Assembly (NCBI RefSeq): GCF_035967765.1
Contig: NZ_JAYWIT010000015.1
Reading direction: 5' to 3' (one strand)
Source: Conexibacter stalactiti
GTDB lineage: Bacteria > Actinomycetota > Thermoleophilia > Solirubrobacterales > Solirubrobacteraceae
DNA length: 64,000 nucleotides
The stretch's first letter is position 1, and the number at the start of each line of letters is the position of its first letter. This document shows positions 36,861 through 45,036 of this stretch, piece after piece. The notes under the pieces are model-generated. The model was not told the origin of the DNA. It did no database searches and saw only the letters and a list, made by a program, of their open reading frames with translations. Both the position numbers and the translations under genes were made by a program.

Positions 36861-37907
36861 CTACAGCCCATACGCCTCGGCCAGCTCGGGGTCGCGCTCG
36901 GCGAGCGAGCGCGCGAGCGTGACCATCACCTGCGCCTGCTTCCAGGTCGCGTCGTCCTGCATCTTGCCGTCGATCATGTGGACGCCGCGGCCGTCAGGGA
37001 TCGCCTCGATCACCTTCTTCGCGAAGGCGACCTCGTCGGGATCGGGGCTGAAGACCTTCTTCGCGATCCCGATCTGGACCGGGTGCAGCGACCACGTGCC
37101 GACGCAGCCGAGCAGGAAGGCGGCGCGGAACTGCGCCTCGCAGCCGTCGACGTCCTTGATGTCGCCGTAGGGCCCGTAGTACGGCAGGATCCCCGTCGCG
37201 GTGCAGGCGTCGACCATGCGCGCGAGCGTGTAGTGCCACGGGTCCTGCTGCGCGGTCGCGCGCGGCGCCTCGGGGTTGGCGGGATCCGGATCGTCGATCA
37301 CGCGGTAGCCGGGGTGACCGCCGCCGACGCGCGTCGTCTTCATGCGGCGAGAGGCCGCGAGGTCGGCCGGGCCGAGCGAGATCCCCTGCATGCGCGGGGA
37401 GGCCGAGGCGATCTCCTCGACGTTGGCCATGCCGAGCGCCGTCTCGAGGATCGCGTGGATCAGGATCGGGCGGTCGAGGCCTGCCTTCGCCTCCAGCTGC
37501 GCGATCAGGCGGTCGGCGTAGTGGATGTCCCACGGCCCCTCGACCTTCGGCAGCATGATCACGTCGATCTTGTCGCCGGCCTCGAGCACCGCGGCGGTGA
37601 TGTCGTCGAGCACCCACGGGCTCTCGAGCGAGTTGACGCGCGTCCACAGCGTCGCGCTCGGGTCGAGCGAGTTGGCGATGCTGACGAGGCCCGCGCGCGC
37701 CGCCTCCTTGCGGTCGGCCGGGACGCCGTCCTCGAGGTTGCCGAGCACGACGTCGGCCTTCTGCGCGATGTCCGGCACCTTCGCCGCCATCTTCTCGTTG
37801 CTCGGATCGAAGAAGTGGATCATCCGCGACGGGGTCGCGGGTACGTCCAGCAGCGGCGCGGGAGCGCCGTTGGCGAGGGGCTTCAGGAAGTCACGGGGAT
37901 TGCGCAC
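36861..37907 (-). CDS. Second CitE/HpcH-type CoA lyase or thioesterase
   Basis: This 348-residue relative of the CitE family shares the fold but not the details of the first copy. Motifs: VVLGNLEDGVPADRKEAAR (metal-binding Glu-Asp, about 54-72), DVIMLPKVEGPWDIHYADRL, ILIHAILETALGMANVEEIA (about 146-165) and SLGPADLAASRRMKT. The longer middle (GGGHPGYRVIDDPDPANPEA) is typical of an actinobacterial subgroup that may act on malyl- or citramalyl-CoA, as a lyase or thioesterase. GTG 37907 is used, with AGGAG 9 nt upstream. It is divergent from the MaoC gene, 120 nt away, which suggests shared control. Confidence 0.85.
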   Translation of the reverse strand: MRNPRDFLKPLANGAPAPLLDVPATPSRMIHFFDPSNEKMAAKVPDIAQKADVVLGNLEDGVPADRKEAARAGLVSIANSLDPSATLWTRVNSLESPWVLDDITAAVLEAGDKIDVIMLPKVEGPWDIHYADRLIAQLEAKAGLDRPILIHAILETALGMANVEEIASASPRMQGISLGPADLAASRRMKTTRVGGGHPGYRVIDDPDPANPEAPRATAQQDPWHYTLARMVDACTATGILPYYGPYGDIKDVDGCEAQFRAAFLLGCVGTWSLHPVQIGIAKKVFSPDPDEVAFAKKVIEAIPDGRGVHMIDGKMQDDATWKQAQVMVTLARSLAERDPELAEAYGL

Positions 37908-38027
37908 GGGGAGGGGCTCCTGTTCAAGAGATCGCGCCCGATCGTAGGCATCCGGGGTTCTCACAGACCCCGATACGGCATCCTTGCCGCCTTCGCATCC
38001 CCAGTCCCTGCCAGTGAGGAGCACCGA

Positions 38028-38549
38028 ATGAGCGAGACGACGAACCACGTCGACACCGACCAGGCCACCCGCGAAGCCTCCGGCGCGCACAGCTACGGCC
38101 GCTACCTGGAGGAGTTCGAGGAGGGCGCGGTCTACAAGCACTGGCCCGCCAAGACGGTCACGGAAGCGGACGACCACCTCTTCTGCCTCATCACGATGAA
38201 CCACCACCCGCTCCACATCAACGACGTCTACGCGGGTCAGTCGCAGCAGGGGAAAAATGTAGTTGTCGGACCGTATGTCTACTCTCTCGCGCTCGGAATG
38301 TCCGTTTCGGACATCTCCGGAAAGGCGATCGCGAACCTCGCCACCGAGGGCCTGAGCCATCCGAACCCCGTCTTCCACGGCGACACGCTGTTCGCGGAGA
38401 CGGAAGTGCTGGAAGTCAGACCTTCCCGTTCCAAGCCCGATCGCGGCCTCGTCAAGGTCCACACGCGCGTGCTCAACCAGGATGGCGTGCTGGTCGCCGA
38501 GTTCAGACGGCTGGTGCTCGTCCCGAAGCGCAATCCCGGCACCGAGTAG
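38028..38549 (+). CDS. MaoC-family enoyl-CoA hydratase, probably mesaconyl-CoA hydratase
   Basis: The 173-residue hotdog-fold protein has the R-hydratase 2 catalytic pattern around DDHLFCLITMNHHPLHIND (about 48-66; Asp and His of the active site) and a GPYVYSLALGMSVSD helix. Its single-domain size is that of MaoC-like mesaconyl- or itaconyl-CoA hydratases that partner CitE-type lyases. The two CitE-type genes beside it support hydration of mesaconyl-CoA to methylmalyl-CoA or of a similar unsaturated acyl-CoA. GAGGAG lies 6 nt before the ATG. The exact substrate is inference. Confidence 0.85.
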   Translation: MSETTNHVDTDQATREASGAHSYGRYLEEFEEGAVYKHWPAKTVTEADDHLFCLITMNHHPLHINDVYAGQSQQGKNVVVGPYVYSLALGMSVSDISGKAIANLATEGLSHPNPVFHGDTLFAETEVLEVRPSRSKPDRGLVKVHTRVLNQDGVLVAEFRRLVLVPKRNPGTE

Positions 38550-38648
38550 CTCGTCAGAACGTCAGCGTTCGGGTGGTTCTGGAAGCAGCTTTCCGAAAGC
38601 GATGAAATACTGCCGCGGATGCCACGCGAGCCAACCGAGGGAGTGCAC

Positions 38649-40463
38649 GTGAGCATCACCGAGACCGACGCCCCCCCGACCCGCCACGAGAAACTCCTGG
38701 CCTGGGTCGAAGAGGTCGCCGCTTTGACCCAGCCGGACCGCATCCACTGGTGCGACGGCTCCGCCGAGGAGTACGACCGCCTCGCGCAGGAGCTGGTCGA
38801 CGCCGGCACGTTCGAGCGCCTCTCCGACGCGAAGCGCCCGAACTCGTACCTGGCGCTGTCGGACCCGGGCGACGTCGCCCGCGTCGAGGACCGCACGTTC
38901 ATCTGCTCGGCGTCGGAGGACGACGCCGGGCCGACGAACAACTGGCGCGACCCCGACGAGATGCGCGCCCACCTCGACGGCCTCTTCAAGGGGTCGATGC
39001 GCGGGCGCACGATGTACGTCGTGCCGTTCTCGATGGGGCCGCTCGGCTCCGAGATCGCGCACATCGGCGTGCAGCTGACCGACTCGGCGTACGTCGCCGT
39101 GTCGATGCGGATCATGACCCGGATGGGCAAGGGCGCGCTCGACGTGCTCGGCGACGACGGTCACTTCGTGCCGTGCGTCCACTCCGTCGGCGCGCCGCTG
39201 GCGGCGGGCGAGAAGGACGTCGCGTGGCCGTGCAACGCGGACAACAAGTACATCGTCCACTTCCCCGAGACGCGCCAGATCTGGTCGTTCGGCTCCGGCT
39301 ACGGCGGCAACGCCCTGCTCGGCAAGAAGTGCTTCGCGCTGCGGATCGCCTCCGTGATGGCACGTGACGAGGGCTGGCTCGCGGAGCACATGCTGATCCT
39401 CAAGCTGACCTCGCCCGAGGGCGTCGTGAAGTACGTCACGGGCGCCTTCCCGTCGGCCTGCGGCAAGACCAACCTCGCGATGCTGATCCCGACGCTCGAA
39501 GGCTGGACGGTCGAGACGATCGGCGACGACATCGCCTGGATGAAGTTCGGCGAGGACGGCCGCCTCTACGCGGTCAACCCCGAGGCCGGCTTCTTCGGCG
39601 TCGCGCCGGGCACCAGCGCGAAGACGAACCCGAACGCGATCGCCACCGCGCGTGAGAACGCGATCTTCACCAACGTCGCCAGAACCGCTGACGGCGACAT
39701 CTGGTGGGAGGACCTGACCGAGGAGCCGCCGGCCGGGCTGACCGACTGGCACGGCAACCCGTGGACGCCGGAGTCCGGCAGACCGGCCGCGCACCCGAAC
39801 TCGCGCTTCACGGTCCCGGCCGATCAGGACCCGGCGATCGCGCCCGAGTGGGAGGACCCGGCCGGCGTGCCGATCGACGCCTTCCTCTTCGGCGGCCGCC
39901 GCTCCAGCGTCGTGCCGCTCGTGCACGAGGCGTACGACTGGGACCATGGTGTCTTCCTCGGCGCGACGATGGCGTCGGAGACGACCGCCGCGGCGACCGG
40001 CGCGGTCGGCAGACTGCGGCGCGACCCGTTCGCGCAGCTCCCGTTCGCCGGGTACCACATGGGCGACTACATCGGCCACTGGCTGGAGATCGGGCGGCGC
40101 GAAGGCGCGCAGCTGCCGAAGATCTTCTACGTCAACTGGTTCCGCAAGGACGAGGACGGGCGCTGGCTGTGGCCCGGCTTCGGCGAGAACAGCCGCGTGC
40201 TGAAGTGGGTCTTCGAGCGCACGGCCGGCAGCGACGCCGGCGTCGAGACGCCGATCGGCATCCTGCCGACCCCGGACGCGCTCGACACCGACGGCCTCGA
40301 CATCTCCGCCGCCGATCTCGCGGAGCTGCTGAAGGTCGACGCCGAGGAGTGGAAGGCCGAGCTGCCCTCCATCCGCGAGCACCTGGAGAAGTTCGGCGAC
40401 CGCCTGCCGAACGAGATGCGCCAGCAGGTCGACGCGCTGCAAGCGCGTCTGGACGCCGCTTAG
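38649..40463 (+). CDS. pckG: Phosphoenolpyruvate carboxykinase (GTP)
   Basis: This enzyme turns oxaloacetate into PEP with GTP, the entry to gluconeogenesis. At 604 residues it fits the GTP-dependent class. The kinase-1a P-loop FPSACGKTNLAM (about 266-277) contains the hyperreactive Cys. The metal and kinase-2 region IGDDIAWMKF follows, and the guanine-site segment FAGYHMGDYIGHWL lies near 468-481. GTG 38649 is preferred over ATG 38619 because GAGGGAG (38637-38643) lies 5 nt upstream. Its place next to acetyl-CoA-linked C4/C5 enzymes fits growth on acetate or fatty acids. Confidence 0.96.
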   Translation: MSITETDAPPTRHEKLLAWVEEVAALTQPDRIHWCDGSAEEYDRLAQELVDAGTFERLSDAKRPNSYLALSDPGDVARVEDRTFICSASEDDAGPTNNWRDPDEMRAHLDGLFKGSMRGRTMYVVPFSMGPLGSEIAHIGVQLTDSAYVAVSMRIMTRMGKGALDVLGDDGHFVPCVHSVGAPLAAGEKDVAWPCNADNKYIVHFPETRQIWSFGSGYGGNALLGKKCFALRIASVMARDEGWLAEHMLILKLTSPEGVVKYVTGAFPSACGKTNLAMLIPTLEGWTVETIGDDIAWMKFGEDGRLYAVNPEAGFFGVAPGTSAKTNPNAIATARENAIFTNVARTADGDIWWEDLTEEPPAGLTDWHGNPWTPESGRPAAHPNSRFTVPADQDPAIAPEWEDPAGVPIDAFLFGGRRSSVVPLVHEAYDWDHGVFLGATMASETTAAATGAVGRLRRDPFAQLPFAGYHMGDYIGHWLEIGRREGAQLPKIFYVNWFRKDEDGRWLWPGFGENSRVLKWVFERTAGSDAGVETPIGILPTPDALDTDGLDISAADLAELLKVDAEEWKAELPSIREHLEKFGDRLPNEMRQQVDALQARLDAA

Positions 40464-40470
40464 GACGCAC

Positions 40471-40495
40471 CCGCCCCGGCACGCGGCCGGGGCGG
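40471..40495. terminator. Terminator between pckG and the convergent gene
   Basis: CCGCCCCGG and CCGGGGCGG form a perfect 9-bp stem with a 7-nt loop, 7 nt after the pckG stop. Confidence 0.8.
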
Positions 40496-40511
40496 GGCCA
40501 TTGACCTCTCG

Positions 40512-41480
40512 CTACGCCAGCAGCTCCTGCGCCACCGGCGGCAGGTCGTACGCTGCGCGCAGCTCCTCGAGGTCGACCTCCGTCGCGCCCCAGAAGTCCC
40601 ACTCGGCGGCGACGATGTCGGTGCTCATCGCGGCGCCGCGATCCCACGCGGTCCAGAAGCGGCGCGGCTCGAAGTAGCCCGTCGCCGCGCCGGCGATGTC
40701 GTTGAGGTGGATCCCCAGGTGCCAGCTGAACAGCACCGGCAGCACCTCCGCGGCCATCGGATGGTCGGGGTGCATCGCGCCGATGAAGGTCGAGACGCAC
40801 AGCTCGCCGAGCTGCGAGGTCGAGTAGCCGCTCAGCACGTGCGAGGAGTCGTGCGGCGTCGTGAAGCCCTCGGCGAGGCCGCCCGGGTTGCCGGGGAAGG
40901 CGAAGCCGTGGCTGACGAAGTGCTCGTGGAAGGCGTGGCCGAAGGTGTTCGGCGGCAGCTGTCCGAGCGCCGCGTATCTCGCCTCCAACGCCGCGTCGGG
41001 AGCGTCTCTGTACGGCAGGAAGGGGGCGATCGCGTCGCTGTCGATCCCCGCCGTCTCCAGCTGGGGGAACGACTCGGCGTTCTTGCGCACGATGCACGCC
41101 GCCGCCTGCGCGACCTCGCCCGCGGCCGTCTCGGCGAGGATCCGCAGGTAGTCCTCGTCGCTGCCGAGCGCGTCGGCGAACTGCTGCACGAGCGCGGTCT
41201 TCTCCGCGTCGATGCGGCCGCCGACGAGCGACATCACCGCCAGCAGCCGCACCGCCTGCTGCGCGTCGTCGTGGCTCAGCAGCGCGTCGGCGAGCTGCTG
41301 CGGCTCGCGCGGCGTGATGGTGTCGGCGTCGCCGGGGTCGCGCCCGAGCACGATCTGCGCGCAGGCGGCGATCGTCTGCCGGTCGATCGGCGCGACGCCG
41401 TCGTCGCCGTGCGCGAGCGCGATCGCGCGCATCGCGCCGAGGATCGCGTCGGACTGGGGGCGGGCGACGCGCAGGATCAT
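40512..41480 (-). CDS. TerB-like / Coq4-like fusion protein
   Basis: The 322-residue protein has two parts. Residues 1-130 are helical with acidic helices (AIALAHGDDGVAPIDR, GGRIDAEKTALVQQFADALG), like TerB-type domains. Residues 165-300 carry HDSSHVLSGYSTSQLGE (210-226), which fits the HDxxHx11E metal motif that defines Coq4, the ubiquinone-biosynthesis protein. Actinobacteria use menaquinone, so the substrate must differ or the fold serves another role. The start overlaps the stop of the upstream 95-residue gene (ATGA), so the two are co-translated. Confidence 0.75.
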   Translation of the reverse strand: MILRVARPQSDAILGAMRAIALAHGDDGVAPIDRQTIAACAQIVLGRDPGDADTITPREPQQLADALLSHDDAQQAVRLLAVMSLVGGRIDAEKTALVQQFADALGSDEDYLRILAETAAGEVAQAAACIVRKNAESFPQLETAGIDSDAIAPFLPYRDAPDAALEARYAALGQLPPNTFGHAFHEHFVSHGFAFPGNPGGLAEGFTTPHDSSHVLSGYSTSQLGELCVSTFIGAMHPDHPMAAEVLPVLFSWHLGIHLNDIAGAATGYFEPRRFWTAWDRGAAMSTDIVAAEWDFWGATEVDLEELRAAYDLPPVAQELLA

Positions 41481-41764
41481 CGCGCGACCGCCGCGGCGAC
41501 CTCGCGCACGAACGGCTCGACGGCCGGCCAGCGCTCCTCCTGCACCCACAGGCGGCAGCCGCCGCCGCTGCGGCGGCCGGGCGCGCACGAGAAGGCGACC
41601 TCGCGGACGCCCTTGCGGTTGGGGTCGCCGACCTCCACGTAGAGCATCCCGGTGATCATCCGCGTGGTGCTGGCGAGCCGTTCGGTGAACAGCTCCAGCA
41701 CCCGCCCGTCGAAGGTCATGATCACGGGGCCCTGCACCGGATCGTCGTGCACGAGGTCGGACAT
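41477..41764 (-). CDS. Small protein coupled to the Coq4-like gene, unknown function
   Basis: The 95-residue product looks like a small beta sheet followed by a helix (VIMTFDGRVLELFTERLAST, then TGMLYVEVGDPNRKGVREVA and a C-terminal helix). Two cysteines near 60 and 69 flank GRRSGGG. I do not recognise the family; the pattern recalls short PH-like domains. It overlaps the next gene by 4 nt. It is divergent from the VOC gene with 52 nt between. Confidence 0.65.
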   Translation of the reverse strand: MSDLVHDDPVQGPVIMTFDGRVLELFTERLASTTRMITGMLYVEVGDPNRKGVREVAFSCAPGRRSGGGCRLWVQEERWPAVEPFVREVAAAVAR

Positions 41765-41816
41765 GCGCGCAAGCGTGACAGGGGCGGCGGATGGGGGACG
41801 CACTAGCATCCGGCCG

Positions 41817-42560
41817 ATGTTCGACCACGTCACCGTCCGCGTCGGCGACCGCAACGCAGCCGAACGCCTCTACGGCGCGGCGCTCGCGTCGCTTGGGATC
41901 ACGCAGACCGGCCGCGACGACGAGTTCGTCCAGTGGGGCGACTTCTCGATCGCGGGGGCGAAGCCGGGCAAGCCGGCGACCCACCGGCTGCACGTCGGCT
42001 TCGTCGCGCCGTCACGGGCGCACGTCGACCAGTTCCACGCCGACGGGCTGGCGGCCGGCGGCGTCGACGACGGCGCGCCCGGTCCGCGGCCGCAGTACCG
42101 CGACGACTACTACGGCGGCTTCCTGCGCGATCGCGACGACAACAGCGTGGAGGCGGTCGTCCACGGCGCGCTGCGCGCCGACGGCCACGTCGACCACCTG
42201 TGGGTCCGCGTCGCCGACCTCGCCGCCGCGCGGCGCTTCTACGACACGGTCGCGCCGTTCGCGCGGATCGAGCTGGCGGCCGAGCTGCCCGGCCGGATCC
42301 GCTACTCGCGCGCCGACGGCGGCGGCGGGGGATCGCTCTCGCTCGTCGCGGACGGGCCGCCGACGGAGGGCGTCCACCTCGCCTTCCCGGCGCCCGACAG
42401 GGCCACCGTCGACGCCTTCCACGCCGCGGCGGTCGCGGCCGGCTACCGCGACGACGGCGCGCCTGGCCCGCGCCCGCGGTACGCGCCCGGCTACTACGGC
42501 GGCTTCGTGCTCGATCCGGACGGGAACAGCGTCGAGCTGGTCCACTACGGCGCCGCCTGA
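41817..42560 (+). CDS. Two-domain VOC (glyoxalase/bleomycin resistance) family protein
   Basis: The 247-residue protein is a tandem of two VOC modules (1-120 and 125-247), each ending in a similar stretch: RPQYRDDYYGGFLRDRDDNSVEAVVHG and RPRYAPGYYGGFVLDPDGNSVELVHYG. The His and Glu residues of these beta-alpha-beta-beta-beta units can bind a metal (HVTVRV/HVDHLWVRV and the SVEAV/SVELV glutamates). Members include glyoxalase I, dioxygenases and resistance proteins; the substrate cannot be told. TAGCAT (41804-41809) lies 7 nt before the ATG, so the mRNA is probably leaderless. Confidence 0.88.
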   Translation: MFDHVTVRVGDRNAAERLYGAALASLGITQTGRDDEFVQWGDFSIAGAKPGKPATHRLHVGFVAPSRAHVDQFHADGLAAGGVDDGAPGPRPQYRDDYYGGFLRDRDDNSVEAVVHGALRADGHVDHLWVRVADLAAARRFYDTVAPFARIELAAELPGRIRYSRADGGGGGSLSLVADGPPTEGVHLAFPAPDRATVDAFHAAAVAAGYRDDGAPGPRPRYAPGYYGGFVLDPDGNSVELVHYGAA

Positions 42561-42575
42561 GCGCGCCGCCGGGGC

Positions 42576-43235
42576 TCACTCCGCGGGCGCCGCCAGCAGT
42601 CCGATCAGCAGCGCGAGCTGCTCGCCGTAGCGCGCGGCGAACTCGGCGGAGTCCGGTTCGAGTCCGGTGAAGCGGCGCACGTCGCCGGGGAAGCTGACGC
42701 CGGCGCTCGCCGCGCCCTGCAGTGCGAGCATCACGAAGGCGGGGTCGAGGCGAGGATCGAGCTCGCCGGCCTGCTGGCGACGGCGCAGGTCGGCGACCTC
42801 GGGCGGCTCCTCGCCGTCGGCCCCTTCCGCGGCGACGGCGGCGGGCAGCGTGGCGTCCTCCATGCACTCGCGCACGAACAGGCGCGTCAGATCGCGCTGC
42901 TCGACGCTCACGCGGGCGTACGTCGCGACCAGCTCGCCGAGCGGCATCGAGGGGTCGGCGAACTCGCGCTCCTGCGCCAGCCAGCGCTCCGCGAGCGCGT
43001 CGTAGAGACCCTGCTTGCCGTCGAAGTGGTAGGAGATCAGCTGCTTGTTGACGCCGGCGCGAGCGGCGATCTCGCTGACGCGCGCGCCGGCGATCCCCTT
43101 CGCCGCGAACTCGGTCAGCGCCGCGTCGAGCAGCGCCTGGCGGGTGCGCTCCGGGTCGCGCGGCGCGCCCGCGCGGCGACCGCGGCCGCGCGCGGCGCCC
43201 GCCGGCTCCGCTGCCTTCGATCTCTCATCGCTCAT
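42576..43235 (-). CDS. TetR-family transcriptional regulator
   Basis: The 219-residue protein has a basic, disordered N-terminus (Arg/Gly-rich), then the TetR helix-turn-helix (RTRQALLDAALTEFAAKGIA, VSEIAARAGVNKQLISYHF; residues 30-75). A helical ligand domain follows, with a VFVREC-like core (LTRLFVRECMEDATLP). An imperfect 12-nt inverted repeat in the divergent promoter (43267-43303) is the likely operator, so it may repress itself and the opposite gene. It ends close to the VOC gene. Confidence 0.9.
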   Translation of the reverse strand: MSDERSKAAEPAGAARGRGRRAGAPRDPERTRQALLDAALTEFAAKGIAGARVSEIAARAGVNKQLISYHFDGKQGLYDALAERWLAQEREFADPSMPLGELVATYARVSVEQRDLTRLFVRECMEDATLPAAVAAEGADGEEPPEVADLRRRQQAGELDPRLDPAFVMLALQGAASAGVSFPGDVRRFTGLEPDSAEFAARYGEQLALLIGLLAAPAE

Positions 43236-43266
43236 CTGCGCGAAGCCTACCGCCCCGAGCGGCGAA

Positions 43267-43303
43267 TCATCCATCTGGTTGACAATTTCATCCGGATGGA
43301 TGA
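43267..43303. promoter_or_regulatory. Divergent promoter with probable TetR operator
   Basis: TCATCCATCTGG (43267-43278) and CCGGATGGATGA (43292-43303) match as an inverted repeat at 11 of 12 positions. Between them lies a perfect -35, TTGACA (43279-43284). With a 17-nt spacer the -10 is GAGAAT (43302-43307), 7 nt before the ATG at 43315. A regulator bound to both arms would enclose the -35. Confidence 0.7.
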
Positions 43304-43314
43304 GAATGCTCGCC

Positions 43315-43998
43315 ATGCGCGCCGAGTTGACAGAGATCCCCGCGGTCCTCAGTGCCGCCACCGAGTTCGAGCATCAGGTCGAGACGCTGATCGCGAAGGG
43401 CTACGCCTGGACGGCCGGGCTGACCGACGAGCAGTTCCGCGCGCTGGTCGCGCCGCTCGCCGCCCATGTCGCCGAGCTGCCGGGCCCTCCCGCGCTTCCG
43501 GAGGCGCCCGGCGAGCCGCCGCGGCCGATCCCGTTCGTGCTCGTCGTCGACCGCACGCTCGTCGCGCCGATGCGCGCCGCGGAGCAGATCGAGCGCCGCG
43601 GCCGCAGGGCGATCGTGACGATGCTGACCGCGGAGGACCTCGACGCCTTCACGCCGATCGAGTCGGTCACGCCGCCGGCCGGCGGCGCTTACCTGCTGCT
43701 CGACGTCGACCTCGGCTGGTCGACGAGGAACGATCCGCCCGCCCGCGCGCTGCCGCTGCTGGAGGCGCAGGGCCGCTCGCCGCTGACGCTGGAGGAGGGG
43801 ATCGCGCTCGTCACCCACCAGCCGGAGGCGGTCGCGACCAACGCCGGCTTCTCGCTGCTGGGCTCGCGCCGCGGCGACCGCAGAGTGACGGCGATGTGGA
43901 TCAGCAGAGGCAGCCCGAAGCTCGGCTGGTGCTTTGCCGGCGCGCCGCACACGTGGCTCGGCTCCGCGTCGTGCGGCGGGCGGGTGGGGCTGGCTTAG
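43315..43998 (+). CDS. Protein of unknown function (DUF5701-like, tentative), TetR neighbour
   Basis: The 227-residue protein is probably cytosolic and alpha/beta. Features: EFEHQVETLIAKGYAWTAGL near the start, a Pro-rich linker (PALPEAPGEPPRP, about 60-72), VLVVDRTLVAPMRAAEQIER, and a conserved-looking VDLGWSTRNDPPARALPLLE segment. It ends in FSLLGSRRGDRRVTAMWIS and GWCFAGAPHTWLGSASCGGR. Actinobacterial proteins of this kind, annotated DUF5701, are often controlled by TetR or cluster with stress genes; I recall this only loosely. The start at 43315 fits a leaderless mRNA; ATG 43300 and 43306 are alternatives. Its stop overlaps that of the opposite gene (TTAG). Confidence 0.7.
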   Translation: MRAELTEIPAVLSAATEFEHQVETLIAKGYAWTAGLTDEQFRALVAPLAAHVAELPGPPALPEAPGEPPRPIPFVLVVDRTLVAPMRAAEQIERRGRRAIVTMLTAEDLDAFTPIESVTPPAGGAYLLLDVDLGWSTRNDPPARALPLLEAQGRSPLTLEEGIALVTHQPEAVATNAGFSLLGSRRGDRRVTAMWISRGSPKLGWCFAGAPHTWLGSASCGGRVGLA

Positions 43999-44540
43999 AA
44001 CAGCCGCGCCGTCCCGTCGCCGTGGACGCGCTCCAGCTCCAGCAGCCGCAGCTTCGTCTCGACGCCGCCGCGCGCGGAGAAGCCGCCGGTGCCGCCGCTG
44101 GCGGCGACGATCCGGTGGCACGGCACGACGATCGGCCACGGATTGCGGCCGAGCGCCTGCCCGACCGCGCGCGCGGCGCCCGGATCGGCGCCGAGCCGCC
44201 GCGTCAGCTCGCCGTAGGTGACGGTGCGCCCGGGGCGGACCTCGCGCGCCAGCGCGTAGACGGCCCGCGCGAACTCTGGCAGCTCGCGATCGTCGAGCGC
44301 GACGTCGGCGAGGTCGTCATCAGCGCCGTCCAGCAGCGCGACGATCCCGTCGCGGGCGCGCTGAGCGGCCGGCGTCAGCGGCAGCGGCAGCGCGCGCGGC
44401 GCGAATCGCACCAGCCGCGCGCGGGTCCGGTCGGCGTCGCCCTCCGGCAATTGCACGGCGACGAGGCCGTGGTCGTTCCAGGCGATCCCGCAGGCGCCGA
44501 GCGCCGTCTCGAAGATCGCGAAGCCGTGCTGCTCCTCCAT
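43995..44540 (-). CDS. ogt: Methylated-DNA--protein-cysteine methyltransferase
   Basis: This repair protein removes alkyl groups from O6-alkylguanine by transfer to its own Cys. The active site reads VVPCHRIVAASGGTGGFS (about 136-153), a slight variant of the usual IPCHR. The preceding helix-turn-helix TVTYGELTRRLGADPGAARAVG places the Arg finger. At 181 residues it is an Ogt-type enzyme with an N-terminal ribonuclease-like domain and no Ada domain. TAGCGT (44549-44554, minus strand) is 8 nt before the ATG. Confidence 0.95.
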   Translation of the reverse strand: MEEQHGFAIFETALGACGIAWNDHGLVAVQLPEGDADRTRARLVRFAPRALPLPLTPAAQRARDGIVALLDGADDDLADVALDDRELPEFARAVYALAREVRPGRTVTYGELTRRLGADPGAARAVGQALGRNPWPIVVPCHRIVAASGGTGGFSARGGVETKLRLLELERVHGDGTARLF

Positions 44541-44610
44541 CGCGACCGACGCTAGCAGCGGCGGCGGCCGGTCCGTCCGGATCCGGCGCGCCGCCGCGAG
44601 ACGGCTGCGC

Positions 44611-44991
44611 TCAGCGCACGCCGATCAGGTCGACGACGAAGACGAGCGTCTCGTCGGGACCGATCACGCCGCCGGCGCCGCGCTTGCCGTAGCCGAGCAG
44701 CGGCGGGATCGTGATCTTGCGCCGGCCGCCGACCTTCATCCCTCTGACGCCCTCGTCCCAGCCCTGGATCACCTGACCCTGGCCGAGGCCGAACTTGAAG
44801 GTGTCGCCGCGATCCCAGGAGGCGTCGAACTGCTGGCCGTTGGACCACGAGTGGCCGACGTAGTGGACCTCGACGATCTTGCCGGCGACCGCCTCGTCGC
44901 CGTCGCCGACGACGATGTCGTCGATCTCCAGCTGGTAGGAGGGCGGCGTGTCGGCCGGGATCTCGACGGTGGGCTTCTCGTTCGTGCTCAT
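44611..44991 (-). CDS. FKBP-type peptidyl-prolyl isomerase
   Basis: The 126-residue protein is a single FKBP domain: VEVHYVGHSWSNGQQFDASW (about 41-60), FKFGLGQGQVIQGWDEGVRG (about 65-84), KITIPPLLGYGKRGAGGVIG and LVFVVDLIGV at the end. The active-site Tyr, Phe, Trp and the second Tyr are present. It lacks a signal peptide, so it works in the cytosol in protein folding. TATCGT (44998-45003, minus strand) lies 6 nt before the ATG. Confidence 0.95.
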   Translation of the reverse strand: MSTNEKPTVEIPADTPPSYQLEIDDIVVGDGDEAVAGKIVEVHYVGHSWSNGQQFDASWDRGDTFKFGLGQGQVIQGWDEGVRGMKVGGRRKITIPPLLGYGKRGAGGVIGPDETLVFVVDLIGVR

Positions 44992-45036
44992 GCCGCCACG
45001 ATAGCCGCGACGGCCCTCCGCACCGGCGGCGACCCG

